Positions 36,869 to 47,546 of a DNA stretch of 64,000 nucleotides are shown here, piece after piece (position 1 is the first letter of the stretch; each line of letters begins with the position of its first letter). The DNA is taken from contig CM048849.1 in NCBI GenBank assembly GCA_026545225.1, positions 50,828,336-50,892,335 on the forward strand, in the 5' to 3' direction. A model generated the notes under the pieces. That model had not been told where the DNA came from. It was given only the letters and a program-made list of their open reading frames with translations, and did no database searches. A program made the position numbers and the translations under genes. The DNA is from Cornus controversa. Its lineage: Eukaryota > Streptophyta > Magnoliopsida > Cornales > Cornaceae.

Positions 36869-38639
36869 AAAGAAACACGGATATGGATACGGAATACGAG
36901 TGCGATATGATACGGATACAAATAAGGCAATACGAAAAATCTCAAAAAAATAAGATACGAACACGGCAAAGATACGCCAAATAAATAAATAAATAAAAAT
37001 ATAATATTATACATACAATATTAAGTTTATTTTTCAACCATACAATAAATATACTTAAAGTAATTATACAAAATATAAGAAGTTAAAATCTCGAAATCTT
37101 CTATCTTTTCTAATATTCTTTACAATGACCAGGGGCGGAGCCAGGATTCTAGTGTTGGGGGGGCCAATTTTTTTTTACATCAGTTTAATATTAGTTTTAT
37201 GCATAGGTACAAAAATATATATAATATATATGTATTATATAAATGTATATGAGTAAATGTATATATATAATATACAGTATACAAAGCGTCAATAATTTTT
37301 AGTGGCTTGACTAGACTTTGGCTTATGCTTCTTAAGTAATCAATTAACCTGAGAATTTATCAATTAGTTATTTAAATAAGTTTTCTTGTCAAACTTTCCT
37401 AACAAGGAGAGAAAAAGACTAAGCTAAAATTAAAAAAGATTTCAATTAAACAATTAGACTTTTAATTTATAAACAAATACAAAATTCATGTAGTAATATC
37501 ACAAATTAATAATTAAGCAAAATTTTGAACACGTCATACATATTAACATATCAACTATCAATCTATCATTATTTTTAATTATCAATTAATAGTATAATCA
37601 TACTAATAGAATAATTCAAAAATAATTCTTCTAATTCAATAGTCATTTCGCTAATATACGAGTATGTGATCACTACCCTAAAAAAATAAGCTTAGTTTGA
37701 TAAGTACAAGGAACAAGATTGAAATTAAATTAAGAACTGAATTAATATAAAAGGGATTCGTGTGTGGGTGTGTTTATATTCATGATGTTCATGTGTTGTT
37801 TAGATTTTGGATACAAAATTGACATAATATACTAATATATTAGTATTGAGTTTTTAAAGGGCCAATGGCCAATGAAGAATTGGGTTTGGGGGGTTTATTA
37901 GTATTGAGTTTCTAAACACCAATGGCCAATGAAGAATTGAGTTTGGTGAAATTTGTTAGTATTGAGTTTCTAAAGGCCCAATGACTAATGAAGAATTGGG
38001 TTTGGGGGGGCCAAGTAGTGCATATACATATATTATTTTTGAAAGACATGCATACTACTAAAGGAATTTCAATATATTTTTTTTTTTGGGGGGGGGGGGG
38101 GGATGGCGCGAGGGTTTTAAAAATATTTTTGTTCTATTGTAAAATCACCTTTATTTTCTAACCTATAAAATTTTTAATATTACAATCTCAACCCCATTTT
38201 ATAGAACAAAAAATTACAAATCTGTCTCAAAAAGTATTCTAAACGTATCCTAGACATATTCAAAATGTATCCCAGCATATGGCAGGGGCGGGCGAGGGTT
38301 TTAAAAATATTTTTGTTTTATTGTAAAATCACCTTTATTTTCTAACCTATAAAATTTTTAATATTACAATCTCAACCCCATTTTATAGAACAAAAAACTA
38401 CAAATCTGTCTTAAAAAGTATTCTAAACGTATCCTAGACATATTCAAAATGTATTCCGGCATATCCTAAACGTATCATTGCATATCCCAGCCTTATTCGA
38501 CATTTAAAAAATAATTTTAAAAAATAGAATACTTTTTCGGAGTATCAGACACCTATCCGACCGTATCTTGACCGTATCCATATCAGATACGTATTTGATA
38601 CAACCACTAGAGATTTTTTGAAGTATCCGTGCTTCTTAG
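36869..38639. mobile_element. TIR transposon, non-autonomous (~1.77 kb)
   Basis: Ends AAAGAAACACGGATA and, on the other strand, TAAGAAGCACGGATA. Flanks are GTTTTCCTC at 36860-36868 and 38640-38648, an 8-9 bp duplication, so hAT or Mutator; the register at the right end is off by about one base, so the class stays open. Subterminal TATCC/GGATA-type repeats are dense (GATACGGATAC, CCGTATCTTGACCGTATCC). Inside are a hAT-like motif GGGGCGGAGCCAGG (37133), three ~63-bp minisatellite units (37845-38010, ATTGAGTTTCTAAA...GAAGAATTGGGTTTGG), a G run (38088-38102) and two ~185-bp tandem units (38104 and 38289, GAGGGTTTTAAAAATATTTTTG). The left half is shared with 20519-21500. Confidence 0.75.
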
Positions 38640-38648
38640 GTTTTCCTC

Positions 38649-39466
38649 CTTTGTAAACATATTGATTTAACCAAAATCTTTATAAACTAAATTAAATATT
38701 AAAAAATTGACAATAAGGAGGATAACTTAATTAGGCTTAGCAAGAATAATTAAAATTCAATAACCACCGATGTGATTATTATAAGGGTAAATTACATTGA
38801 GCTTCTGTGAAGTACGTCCATAGAGTACAGCTGTTAAGCCCGACTATTTATTTAGTCTATGTGGCTACTTATGTGTCCATTATAATGGGACCCATCTTAA
38901 ACTCAATAAAAATCTCAGTATTCAGTTCGTTCCCTCTTGACTTTTCCATCTGCTCGATTGATGACAGAACCCCACGTGAAGCTCTCTGTACACTAATCAC
39001 GTTATTGTATCCCGCAGAGTAGATTTTTCTCTTCGACAGTCAATTCACGTTATTGAATCCTCCATTAAGGCACGTCTCCTTCTTCTTGTTTGGCTTCTTC
39101 CCTTAATTTGCTTTCTTTCTCATGAATTTTCCAAGAAAGTTGAATATAGACAGTTTTGAAAGGGAGGGTCCTTTGAAATTTGAAGCATGCATTTTTTCTC
39201 TTTGACCAATCAACTATTGCAATATTCACGCGGAAGTCCTTTGGCTGCTGACTTTGTAGGTCCCCCTTCAATCCGTCCAGTGGTGGAGGACCTTAGACGA
39301 CTCATTTGGTTCCAAGTTTTTTGGCGTTTTTGTCAAGAATCACGAGGAAATGGAGAGCTGAGTTATTGTTGATGCATGGTAGTCCTTTGGCAACAGATCA
39401 GAAGACATCACAACTTCCATCTTCACCAACAAAAAGCACTCAGCAGAGTTATTGGACTTAATTGCC
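38649..39466 (+). promoter_or_regulatory. 5' flank of S-RLK D
   Basis: Non-coding sequence before D. From ~39060 it contains TTCTTCTTGTTTGGCTTCTTCCC and from ~39255 the block conserved upstream of the S-RLK copies (TAGGTCCCCCTTCAATCC, GTGGTGGAGGACC, ACAACTTCCATCTTCACCAACAA). The first part is also found before stub F (41828-41900). Confidence 0.45.
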
Positions 39467-41431
39467 ATGGTACGTACAAGCTTAATGACTCTTCTTCAAA
39501 TCCCTTTTCTCATATTTTACTCTTCTTCTACTATACAATTTTGCACTGCCATAGACACAATTACATCAACTCAACCCATCAATGATCCTGAAACTGTAGT
39601 CTCTAGTGGTGACCACACCTTCAAACTGGGCTTTTTTAGCCCTGTTAATTCTACTAACAGGTATGTTGGTATCTGGTACAACCACATCTCTGAGAAGGCT
39701 GTGGTATGGATTGCGAACAGAGATAAACCACTTAACCACTCCTCTGGGACTGTGACAATATCCAAGGATGGCAATCTTGTAGTTTTGGATGGACAGAAAC
39801 AGATTGTTTGGTCATCAGATGTTCCAAATTCTTTGATGAATTCAAGTGCTCAGCTTTCAGATTCCGGGAACCTTATTTTGCAAGATGACTCCAATGGAGA
39901 CATAATATGGGAGAGTTTTGAACACCTTTCTGATTCTTTCTTGCCGGGGACGAAAATTAGTACCAACAAGTTTACTGATAAAAAAACTCAGCTGACCTCA
40001 TAGAAAAGCCCTTCAGATCCATCCAATGGAAGGTTCACTTTGGGGATCAATCCTATGAATATTTCAGAAGTGTATGTATGGAATGGTAGTCATCCACACT
40101 GGCGGAGCGGTCCATGGAATGGGCAGGATTTTATTGGCATACCTGAAATGTTTTCTGTCTACTATAGCAGATATGAAGTTGTAGAGGATAAAGAAGGAAA
40201 CGTATACATAAGTTATACTCATGCAAAAGAGTCTCCTATGTTATATATTGCCTTGAGTTCTAATGGAACTCTAACGCAGAAGAACAAGAGTTATGGCAAG
40301 TGTGGTCCATTTAGAAGCTGCAATGTGCAGGGTTCACTAATTTGCACCTGTTTAAAAGGGTTTGATCCAAAAGATATGGAGGAATGGAGTAGAGGAATTT
40401 GGAGCGGTGGATGTGTAAGGAGGAGACAACTGCAGTGCGAAAGAAACAACAGTACTGGTGGTGAAAAGGGCAAAGAAGATGGGTTTCTGAAGCTAAATAC
40501 TGTGGAAGTGCCAGCCTTGGCTGAGTTGGCATTTGCTTCAGAAGACAACTGCAAAAGCCAGTGCTTGAATAATTGTTCTTGTATAGCTTATGCATATTAG
40601 AGTGGCATTGGTTGTATGCAGTGGCGTGGAGACTTAATTGACACACAGCAATTTTCCTATGGCGGGGCAGATCTTTACATTCGTGTGGCATATTCAGAAC
40701 TCGGTAATTTTTTTCATCATCCTTAGAAAAACAATTAAATGATAATAATATGTGCTTCTTATGATCCTCTTTTGCTTCTTCTGTTTGTTTTACTTTACTT
40801 GTTGATTCTGAATAAGCAAATATCACTCGAATTTGAAACATTGCATATACTGAACATGTTAGCCACCTGATATCTGTACTCTAGTTTAGAAATGCGTTAG
40901 TCCATTTTAATAGCACAAGTATAATTCTTCTCACCATTTGCCAATAGAAAAAGAGAGCGATGGAAATTGTCTAAATTATAATTTCTTTGATCCATACTAA
41001 CTCTAGTACCCTCTCAATTTTTGTTGTATTTTTTAGAAAAAAAGAGAAGCACAAGAGTAGTTTTCACAATTGCAGTGATCTTAGCGTCAGTAACCATTGC
41101 AACTTTCATTCTTTGCTGGTGGTGGATGGCTAGAAGAAGAGGTATATGCCCACTAAAATTAGCTCAAGAGATTAGCACATTTTTGCTGTTATTATATAGA
41201 TTACCTATTACTAATTCCGAATCAGGAAGGAAGAAAAAAAGTAAGAAGTTGCTAGCTAAAAGAGGTGAAGTGAATCCAAATTGTTCGAATGAAAGCATGC
41301 TTGGAGAGAATATGAACCAAAATAAACTTGAAGAGCTACCTCTATTCAATTTTAAGAAACTGACATTTGCAACGGACAAATTTGATGTGGCCAATAAGCT
41401 CAGGCAAGGTGGTTTCAGTCCAGTGTACAAG
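39467..41431 (+). pseudogene. S-RLK D: receptor-like kinase pseudogene lacking kinase exons
   Basis: Exon 1 (39467-40703) keeps signal peptide, B-lectin, S-locus and PAN regions in one frame but has TAG for Trp at codon 179 (40001-40003) and TAG for Tyr at 40598-40600 in the PAN domain. About 57 bp are missing near 40289 (the TWENTWSAPATECQV region of A), in frame. Exon 2 (41037-41141, membrane helix) and exon 3 (41226-41431, with the [15 protein letters not shown] juxtamembrane part) are readable. The P-loop is altered to [11 protein letters not shown], so two of the glycines are lost. Homology breaks off inside intron 3 at about 41472, where spacer sequence of the 12.1-kb type begins; exons 4-7 are absent. 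Confidence 0.9.
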
Positions 41432-41471
41432 GTAATGCTTGTTCATCTGAAGCATTACATTGTATCAATAA

Positions 41472-41827
41472 AATTAATCTCTGCATAGGGTGAAGGATTG
41501 TCTCAATTCTTTCCTATGACTTCCCTCATCAGCGACTCTTGTTTGACGAGTAAATTTGGTGACATAAATTTTTTAGATCATCATTGTCATTATTATTATC
41601 ATCATCATCATCATCACCACCACCGGCATAGTATCATTAAAAATTTGACGGTTGACATAGCAGTGGAATGCAAAACCATGTTTCTTCTAGACCTTGTAAT
41701 TTAGTTATTCATTCCTTGTTTTTTATACCAGAAGGTGTTGTTTGTTCAAATGTTTGTGTGAATCATCACATTATTATATATAAATAAACTAGCCAAAATG
41801 TTGAATAATGAAATTAAGTTCTCACAT
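41472..41827 (+). repeat. spacer module fused into S-RLK D
   Basis: TTAATCTCTGCATAGGGTGAAGGATTG... matches 12130-12500 and 27520-27640, including the (ATC)n microsatellite (41577-41622) and the end TAAATAAACTAGCCAAAATGTTGAATAATG. It replaces the last kinase exons of D, so a rearrangement joined it there. Confidence 0.65.
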
Positions 41828-42233
41828 TGATGACTTCATTCTTCTTGTTTGACTTCTTCCCTTAATTTGCTTTCTTTCTCATGAAAAGAACATAAAGTAA
41901 AAAAAATGTCTAGATTACCAGAAGATTGATCTTTCTTGACAAAATGAAAATCCAAACTGAGGGCTTCAAGAAGTATGAAGAAAGAATAATGATTTACCAG
42001 CCAAAGAATTGACAGAATGGGCCGAAGGTTCCTCCACCTAACTCATTAGGAAATAGAGTTCAATTACTGTACCTACAGGGAAGTCCTATGCAGCAGATCA
42101 GAACAACACATCACACCTTCCATCTTTACCAACAAGAAGCACTCAACAGGGTGATTGGACTTGCCCTGGTAAAAGCTTAATGACTCCTCTTACCATTGTT
42201 CTCATATTTTACTGTTTTAGTACTGTACAATTT
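41828..42233 (+). pseudogene. S-RLK F: 5' stub (upstream region and signal peptide)
   Basis: Matches the region before and at the start of S-RLK copies: CTTCTTGTTTGACTTCTTCCC, CCTTCCATCTTTACCAACAAGAAGCACTCAACAG, GTGATTGGACTTG, then AGCTTAATGACTCCTCTTACC, TCTCATATTTTACTG and TACTGTACAATTTTG (the signal-peptide coding stretch). The start codon is mutated (CCATGGT to CCCTGGT). It ends abruptly at the G-run module. Confidence 0.7.
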
Positions 42234-42714
42234 TGGCGAGAGTTTTTATCCTAAAGTGCAAAGGATAATCTCAAAATTTTAAAAAAAAATTACGGGGATA
42301 TTTGAACATTTTATATATAACGACAAGGTTCTTTTTGCACTTACCCTAAAGTGCAAAAGGTAATCTCAGAATTTAAAAAAAAATAAAAATGGGGGGGGGG
42401 GGGGGGGGGGTGGGGGCGGGGTTATTTGAACATTTTATATATAACGAGAGTTTTTTTTTCATAAATAGTGAGGGGTTTTTTTGCACTTTATACTAAAGTG
42501 CAAAGGGTAATTTCAGAATTTAAATAAAAAATTAAGTCAAACATAACAGTCAATTGGTATTTTTGAACAAAAATTTGTTAGAGGAGAGTATTTGATCATC
42601 GAAGACAACTAGTAGGGGTTATAGGAACATACTAAACTATAGAGGTGTTTTTTTATACATTTTGTATATAGTAAGGTTTTTTTTTGTACTTGATCCTTAT
42701 ATATAAATAAACTG
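42234..42714. repeat. G-run module upstream of S-RLK E
   Basis: Three tandem-like repeats of the CCTAAAGTGCAAAGG...TAATCTCA(A/G)AATTT unit and a long G run (42391-42417), as at 15411-15783 and 28190-28440. Non-coding. Confidence 0.62.
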
Positions 42715-43240
42715 GCAAAAAAGTTGAATAATGCAGTTAAGTGGGCTAGTGAGTTGTGCAATACCTCTATTTTTGTACATTACTTTTTCATTGAAAATCA
42801 CTTCTCTACTGTGAATGATCTCCTTATTTTGGTAATCGCAGAGTCGATAACCAAATTCATCTCTTCCATATCCAATGAAAGAGCAGTTTAGTGACTTGGG
42901 GTCAGTTTTTCTCTAGTATGGTCACTAATATGCGCATAAATAATAGAGCAATGCTAATAAATATCATGAATTTTAACTCGAATCTTTGTGGCATGTGATA
43001 TAGTCCATTGTTTTAGGAGATAAAATTAAATGATAAGTTATTATTGGTGGGATTCCCCCATACACGGAGTCTCTATGGTATTATCACCTGCCACATAGAT
43101 TCGAGTTAAAATTTGTAAAATAAAATTGTGACGTTTAACATTTCTCTAAATCATACAATTAATCACTTCCAGTCATGAAGGATTTACCTCCTTGTCCCTC
43201 ATATGTCTTCTGGTGCTCTAACGGCACTAATGATCCTCAA
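42715..43240 (-). pseudogene. copia integrase relic, antisense (third copy)
   Basis: Aligns with the 15800-16110 relic (GTGCAATACCTCTATTTTTGTACATTA, AATGATCTCCTTATTTTGGTAATCGCAGA) and is split by a MITE at 42946-43146. Not a continuous frame. Confidence 0.65.
42946..43146. mobile_element. MITE (201 bp) with 9-bp TSD
   Basis: Ends GAGCAATGCTAA and, on the - strand, GAGAAATGTTAAAC; further pairing includes ATTTTAACTCGAATC against GATTCGAGTTAAAAT. Flanks are TAAATAATA (42937-42945) and TAAATCATA (43147-43155), one mismatch. The relics at 16.0 and 28.6 kb lack it, so it inserted after the duplications. Confidence 0.8.
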
Positions 43241-43666
43241 TTAATAAGGAAAGTTCTTGTATTAATTATATCGACCCAAAACTATTTGGATAATTAAGTG
43301 GTCAAACTGATAACTTCATTCCTTAAGGAAATAGATATTTTTTTAGAATGAAGAGACGTATAAGGAAAGACCCAAAACTATTTGGATAGAGCTGACTAGC
43401 AATTAAGTGGTCAAACTGATAACTTCATTCCTTAAGGAAATAGATATTTTTTCAGAATGAAGAGACGTATAAGGAAAGAATAATGAATTTCCAGCTGTAG
43501 GACCTTCAATCCATTTAGTGGTGGAGAACCTTCGGCTCTTAACTGAAATGGAGAGCTGAATTATTGCTGCATTATTGTTGATGTACGCAGGCAACATAAC
43601 AAAAAACATCACAACTTCCATCTTCACTAACAAGAAGCACTCAACTCAAGAGAGTTATTGGACTTA
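43241..43666 (+). promoter_or_regulatory. 5' flank of S-RLK E
   Basis: A segment of about 120 bp is tandemly duplicated here (ACCCAAAACTATTTGGATA, GTGGTCAAACTGATAACTTCATTCC, AGAATGAAGAGACGTATAAGG at 43270-43370 and 43370-43478). The conserved S-RLK upstream block follows at 43490-43660. Confidence 0.5.
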
Positions 43667-44945
43667 ATGACACTTCTTCTAATCCCCGTTCTCATATTTT
43701 ACTGTTTCAGTACTATAGAATTTTGCATTGCCATAGACACAATTACATCAACTCAACCCCTCAATCACACTCAAACTATAGTCTCTAGTGGTGACAACAC
43801 CTTCAAACTGGGCTTTTTTAGCCCAGTTAATTCTACTAACCGATATGTTGGTATCTGGTACAACCACATCTCTGAGAAAGCTGTGGTATGGGTTGCAAAC
43901 AGAGATAAACCACTTAATGACTCCTCTGGGACTGTGACAATATCCAAGGATGGCAATCTTGTAGTCTTGGATGGACAGAAACAGATTGTTTGGTCATCAG
44001 ATGTTCCAAATGCTTCTGTGAATTCAAGTGCGCAGCTTTCAGATTCCGGGAACCTTATTTTGCGAGATGATTCCAATGGAAACGTAATATGGGAGAGTTT
44101 TGAACACCCTTCTGATTCTTTCTTGCCGGATATGAGAATTGGTACCAAGACTCAGCTGACCTCATGGAAAAGCCCTTCAGATCCATCCAATGGAAGGTTC
44201 ACTTTGGGCATCAAGCCTCTGAATATTGAAGAAGCATATATATGGAATGGTAGTCATCCATACTGGCGGAGTGGTCCATGGAATGGGCAGATTTTTATTG
44301 GCATACCTTACATGGTTCCCGTATACTATGGCAGATTTGAAGTTGTAGATAGAAATATGAGTTACAGTTATACAATTAAGTATCCTCTTTTATACTTTGC
44401 CTTAAGGTCTGATGGAACTCTAATTCAGAAGAAACAGAAAGATGGAAATAAGACTTGGGAAAATTCGTGGTTGGTTCCAGCTACTGAATGTGAAGCATAT
44501 GGCAAGTGTGGTCCATTTGGAATCTGCAGTGTGGAGGGTTCACTAATATGCACCTGTTTAAAAGGGTTTGATCCAAAGGATAGGGAGGAATGGAGCAGAG
44601 GAAATTGGACCAGTGGATGTCAAAGGAGGAGCCAATTGCAGTGTGAGAGAAACAACAGCAGTGCTGCTGAAAAGGGCAAAGAAGATGGGTTTCTGAAGCT
44701 AAAGACAGTGAAAGTGCCGGCCTTTGCTGAGTCGCTCTTTTCTCCAGAAGAGTATTCCTGTAAAAGCCCGTGCTTGAATAATTGTTCTTGTACAGCTTAT
44801 GCATATTATACCGGCATTGGTTGTATGAAGTGGAGTGGAGACTTAATTGACATACAGCAATTCTCCTATGACGGGGCAGATCTTTACATTCGGGTGGCAT
44901 ATTCAGAACTTGGTAATTTTTTTCATCATCCTTAGAAAAGAATTA

Positions 44946-44980
<35 letters not shown>

Positions 44981-46986
44981 GTGTTTCTAATAATTCTCTT
45001 TTGCTTCTTCTGTTTGTTTTACTTGTTGATTCTACAAATATCACTTGAATTTGATATCTGTGCTCTAGTTTAGAAATGCTTTAGTCTATTTTAATAGCAC
45101 AAGTATAATACTTTTTCCCATTTGCTAACTGAAAAGACAGCCATGGAAATTGTCTAAATTTTAATTTCTTTAATCAAAGTTGTTGTGTTTTACAGGAAAA
45201 AAGAGCAGCACAAAAGTAGTTATCATTGCAATTGCAGTGCTCATTGGGTCAGTAACCATTGCAATCTGCATCTATCTTCCCTGGAAATGGATGGTTAGAA
45301 GAAGAGGTATATGCCACTAAAATTAGCTCAAAAGATTAGCACATATTTCCTGTTATTACATAGGTTACCTATTATTAAATTCTGAATCAGGAAGGAAGAA
45401 AAAAAATGAGAAGTGGCTAGCTAAAAGAGGTGAAATGAATCTAGATTGTTCGAATGAAAGTATGCTTGGAGAGAATCTGAACCAAAATAAACTTGAAGAG
45501 CTACCTCTATTCAGTTTTGACAAATTGGCAATTGCAACAGACAATTTTGATGTGGCCAATAAGCTCGGGCAGGGTGGTTTCGGTCCGGTATACAAGGTAA
45601 TACTTGTTCATCCGATGCTTTATGTACACTGTACCAAAAATAAATAAAAAGTAAATTCCATTTCATCTTTATTTTCAGGAAAAATTGCCAAGTGGACAAG
45701 ATATAGCTGTAAAAAGGCTTTCAAGATTCTCTGGACAAGGGCTGGAGGAGTTTATGAATGAGGTTGTAGTAATTTCTCAACTCCAGCACCGTAATCTTGT
45801 TAGACTTATTGGTTGCTGTGTGGAAGGAGAAGAAAAGATGTTGATCTATGAATACATGCCTAATAAAAGCTTAGATGCATTTCTCTTTGGTTGGTTCATA
45901 ATAAATCTCTTTATGTTATTTTTGGTCATTTCAATTTCAAATCCTGAACATCACCAAGAACTTCATTGTGTTGAGAAGACACAATGCCTTTTCTACTTAA
46001 ACTATGAATTTCGTCTCGACATCAGTTTTATTGTCCCTACAACTTTAACCTACTTGTTTTTCTTTTCTTTAATATTGTTTTAGATCCAATCAAGCAAAAA
46101 CTCCTAGAATGGAGAAAACGTGCCAACATTATTGAAGGGATTAGCCGAGGCCTTCTTTACCTTCACAGAGATTCCAGATTAAGGATTATTCATAGAGATT
46201 TAAAGACGAGTAACGTTCTGTTGGATGAAGATCTAAATCCAAAAATTTCAGATTTTGGCATGGCAAAGATTTTTGGAGGCAACCAAGACCAAGCCAACAC
46301 TAAAAGGGTTGTTGGAACATAGTAAGTAGATTTTGCTTTGTCCAAAATGATTAATTATTCATGTTATCTTTCTCATTGGCTACTTCAACTCAATTAATTT
46401 TACTATCTGGGCTGTAATGACACAATACAGCGGCTATATGGCTCCTGAATATGCAATGGAAGGGAGATTCTCAGAAAAGTCTGATGTTTTTAGCTTCGGA
46501 GTATTGTTGTTAGAGATTGTAAGTGGGCGAAAGAACACTAGCTTTTATCACGATGAGCACTCTTTAAGCCTTCTAGGATTTGTAAGTTCGCTTGAAGTAC
46601 TATTGCTTCAGATATTGAATATAGTTCCTTTTAATCTTTCTAATTTCAACATTTAATGGTTGTGTTGCTTTGTTCAGGCATGAAAGTTGTGGAATGAAGA
46701 TAGGATTGTAATGCTAATAGATCCAACAATTTCTGATCCATGCTTCCAAGTGGAGATCTTGAGATACATACATGTAGGACTGTTGTGTGTGCAAGATTTG
46801 ATCACTGATAGGCCAACTATGTCTACTGTTCTTTCGATGCTTAGTAGTGAAATTGCAAATCTTCCAATTCCAAAGCAACCTGCATTTACTGAAATATGGG
46901 GTCTCTCAAATGTACGGTCATCGCAGCAGAGCCAAAGTAAATGTTCTGCAAACAATGTAACTGTTACAACCATTGATGGTCGTTAG
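43667..46986 (+). pseudogene. S-RLK E: near-intact receptor-like kinase, stop in last exon
   Basis: Exons 43667-44912, 45196-45306, 45391-45596, 45679-45889, 46084-46321, 46431-46581, 46678-46986, all GT-AG with correct phases. Domains as in C: B-lectin, S-locus/EGF-like (GKCGPFGICSVEGS), PAN, membrane helix ([15 protein letters not shown]), P-loop [26 protein letters not shown]. The second codon of exon 7, TGG (Trp) in A and C, is TGA at 46681-46683, so translation ends at 722 aa instead of about 823, removing the last kinase subdomains and the DGR tail. The usual start (MVRT...) has been deleted; the first ATG is an internal Met at 43667 (MTLLLIPVLIF), which still gives a signal peptide. 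It may be a young pseudogene or encode a kinase-defective receptor. Confidence 0.87.
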
Positions 46987-47546
46987 CATGCAAATTCTAG
47001 TGATTTTTTCTCTTACTATCATCCCTTAAGTACACTTCTATTTAGTATAAAAAATATAGTTTTGTTCAATATAATTATGTTTTCATCAACTCTATTAAAA
47101 ACTCAGTGTTTGCCTTTTATCCTTGCACATTGTTTCTTTTTGAGAAAATCCTCTTTTTATTATTCAGTCAAACTTTCTATCCTTTGTTTATAATTTGCCA
47201 ACGGTGTTAAGATTAATCAGGCAAAGAAACAACTTTGGCAACAGCTTATGGGCTTGATTGGCAGCTCAGGCACCAATGCCATTTTCACTCCCATTGATTA
47301 GCGGCTTCTTCAACTCTTCCAACCGAAACACATCGAATAAAAAAGAACCTCTCTAATAACTTAGCTAGCAAATTTTAAGTCACATGGCAACAACTTAATT
47401 AAGTCATGTTAAGGACCATCCATCAGGCACAAATGCTACTTTCATGATACATATAAAAGATGTATGTGCTAATTTGTTTCTGATATCTAGAACATGAACA
47501 GAAATTACCATGTTGATAACAGCCATTGACCTATTCACAAGATCTT
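46987..47546. repeat. 3' flank of S-RLK E, shared with A
   Basis: Near copy of 19796-20240 up to about 47480 (AAGTCATGTTAAGGACCATCCATCAGGC), then unrelated host sequence to the Tat LTR. No gene; the minus-strand ORF at 47404-47610 crosses an LTR border. Confidence 0.6.
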
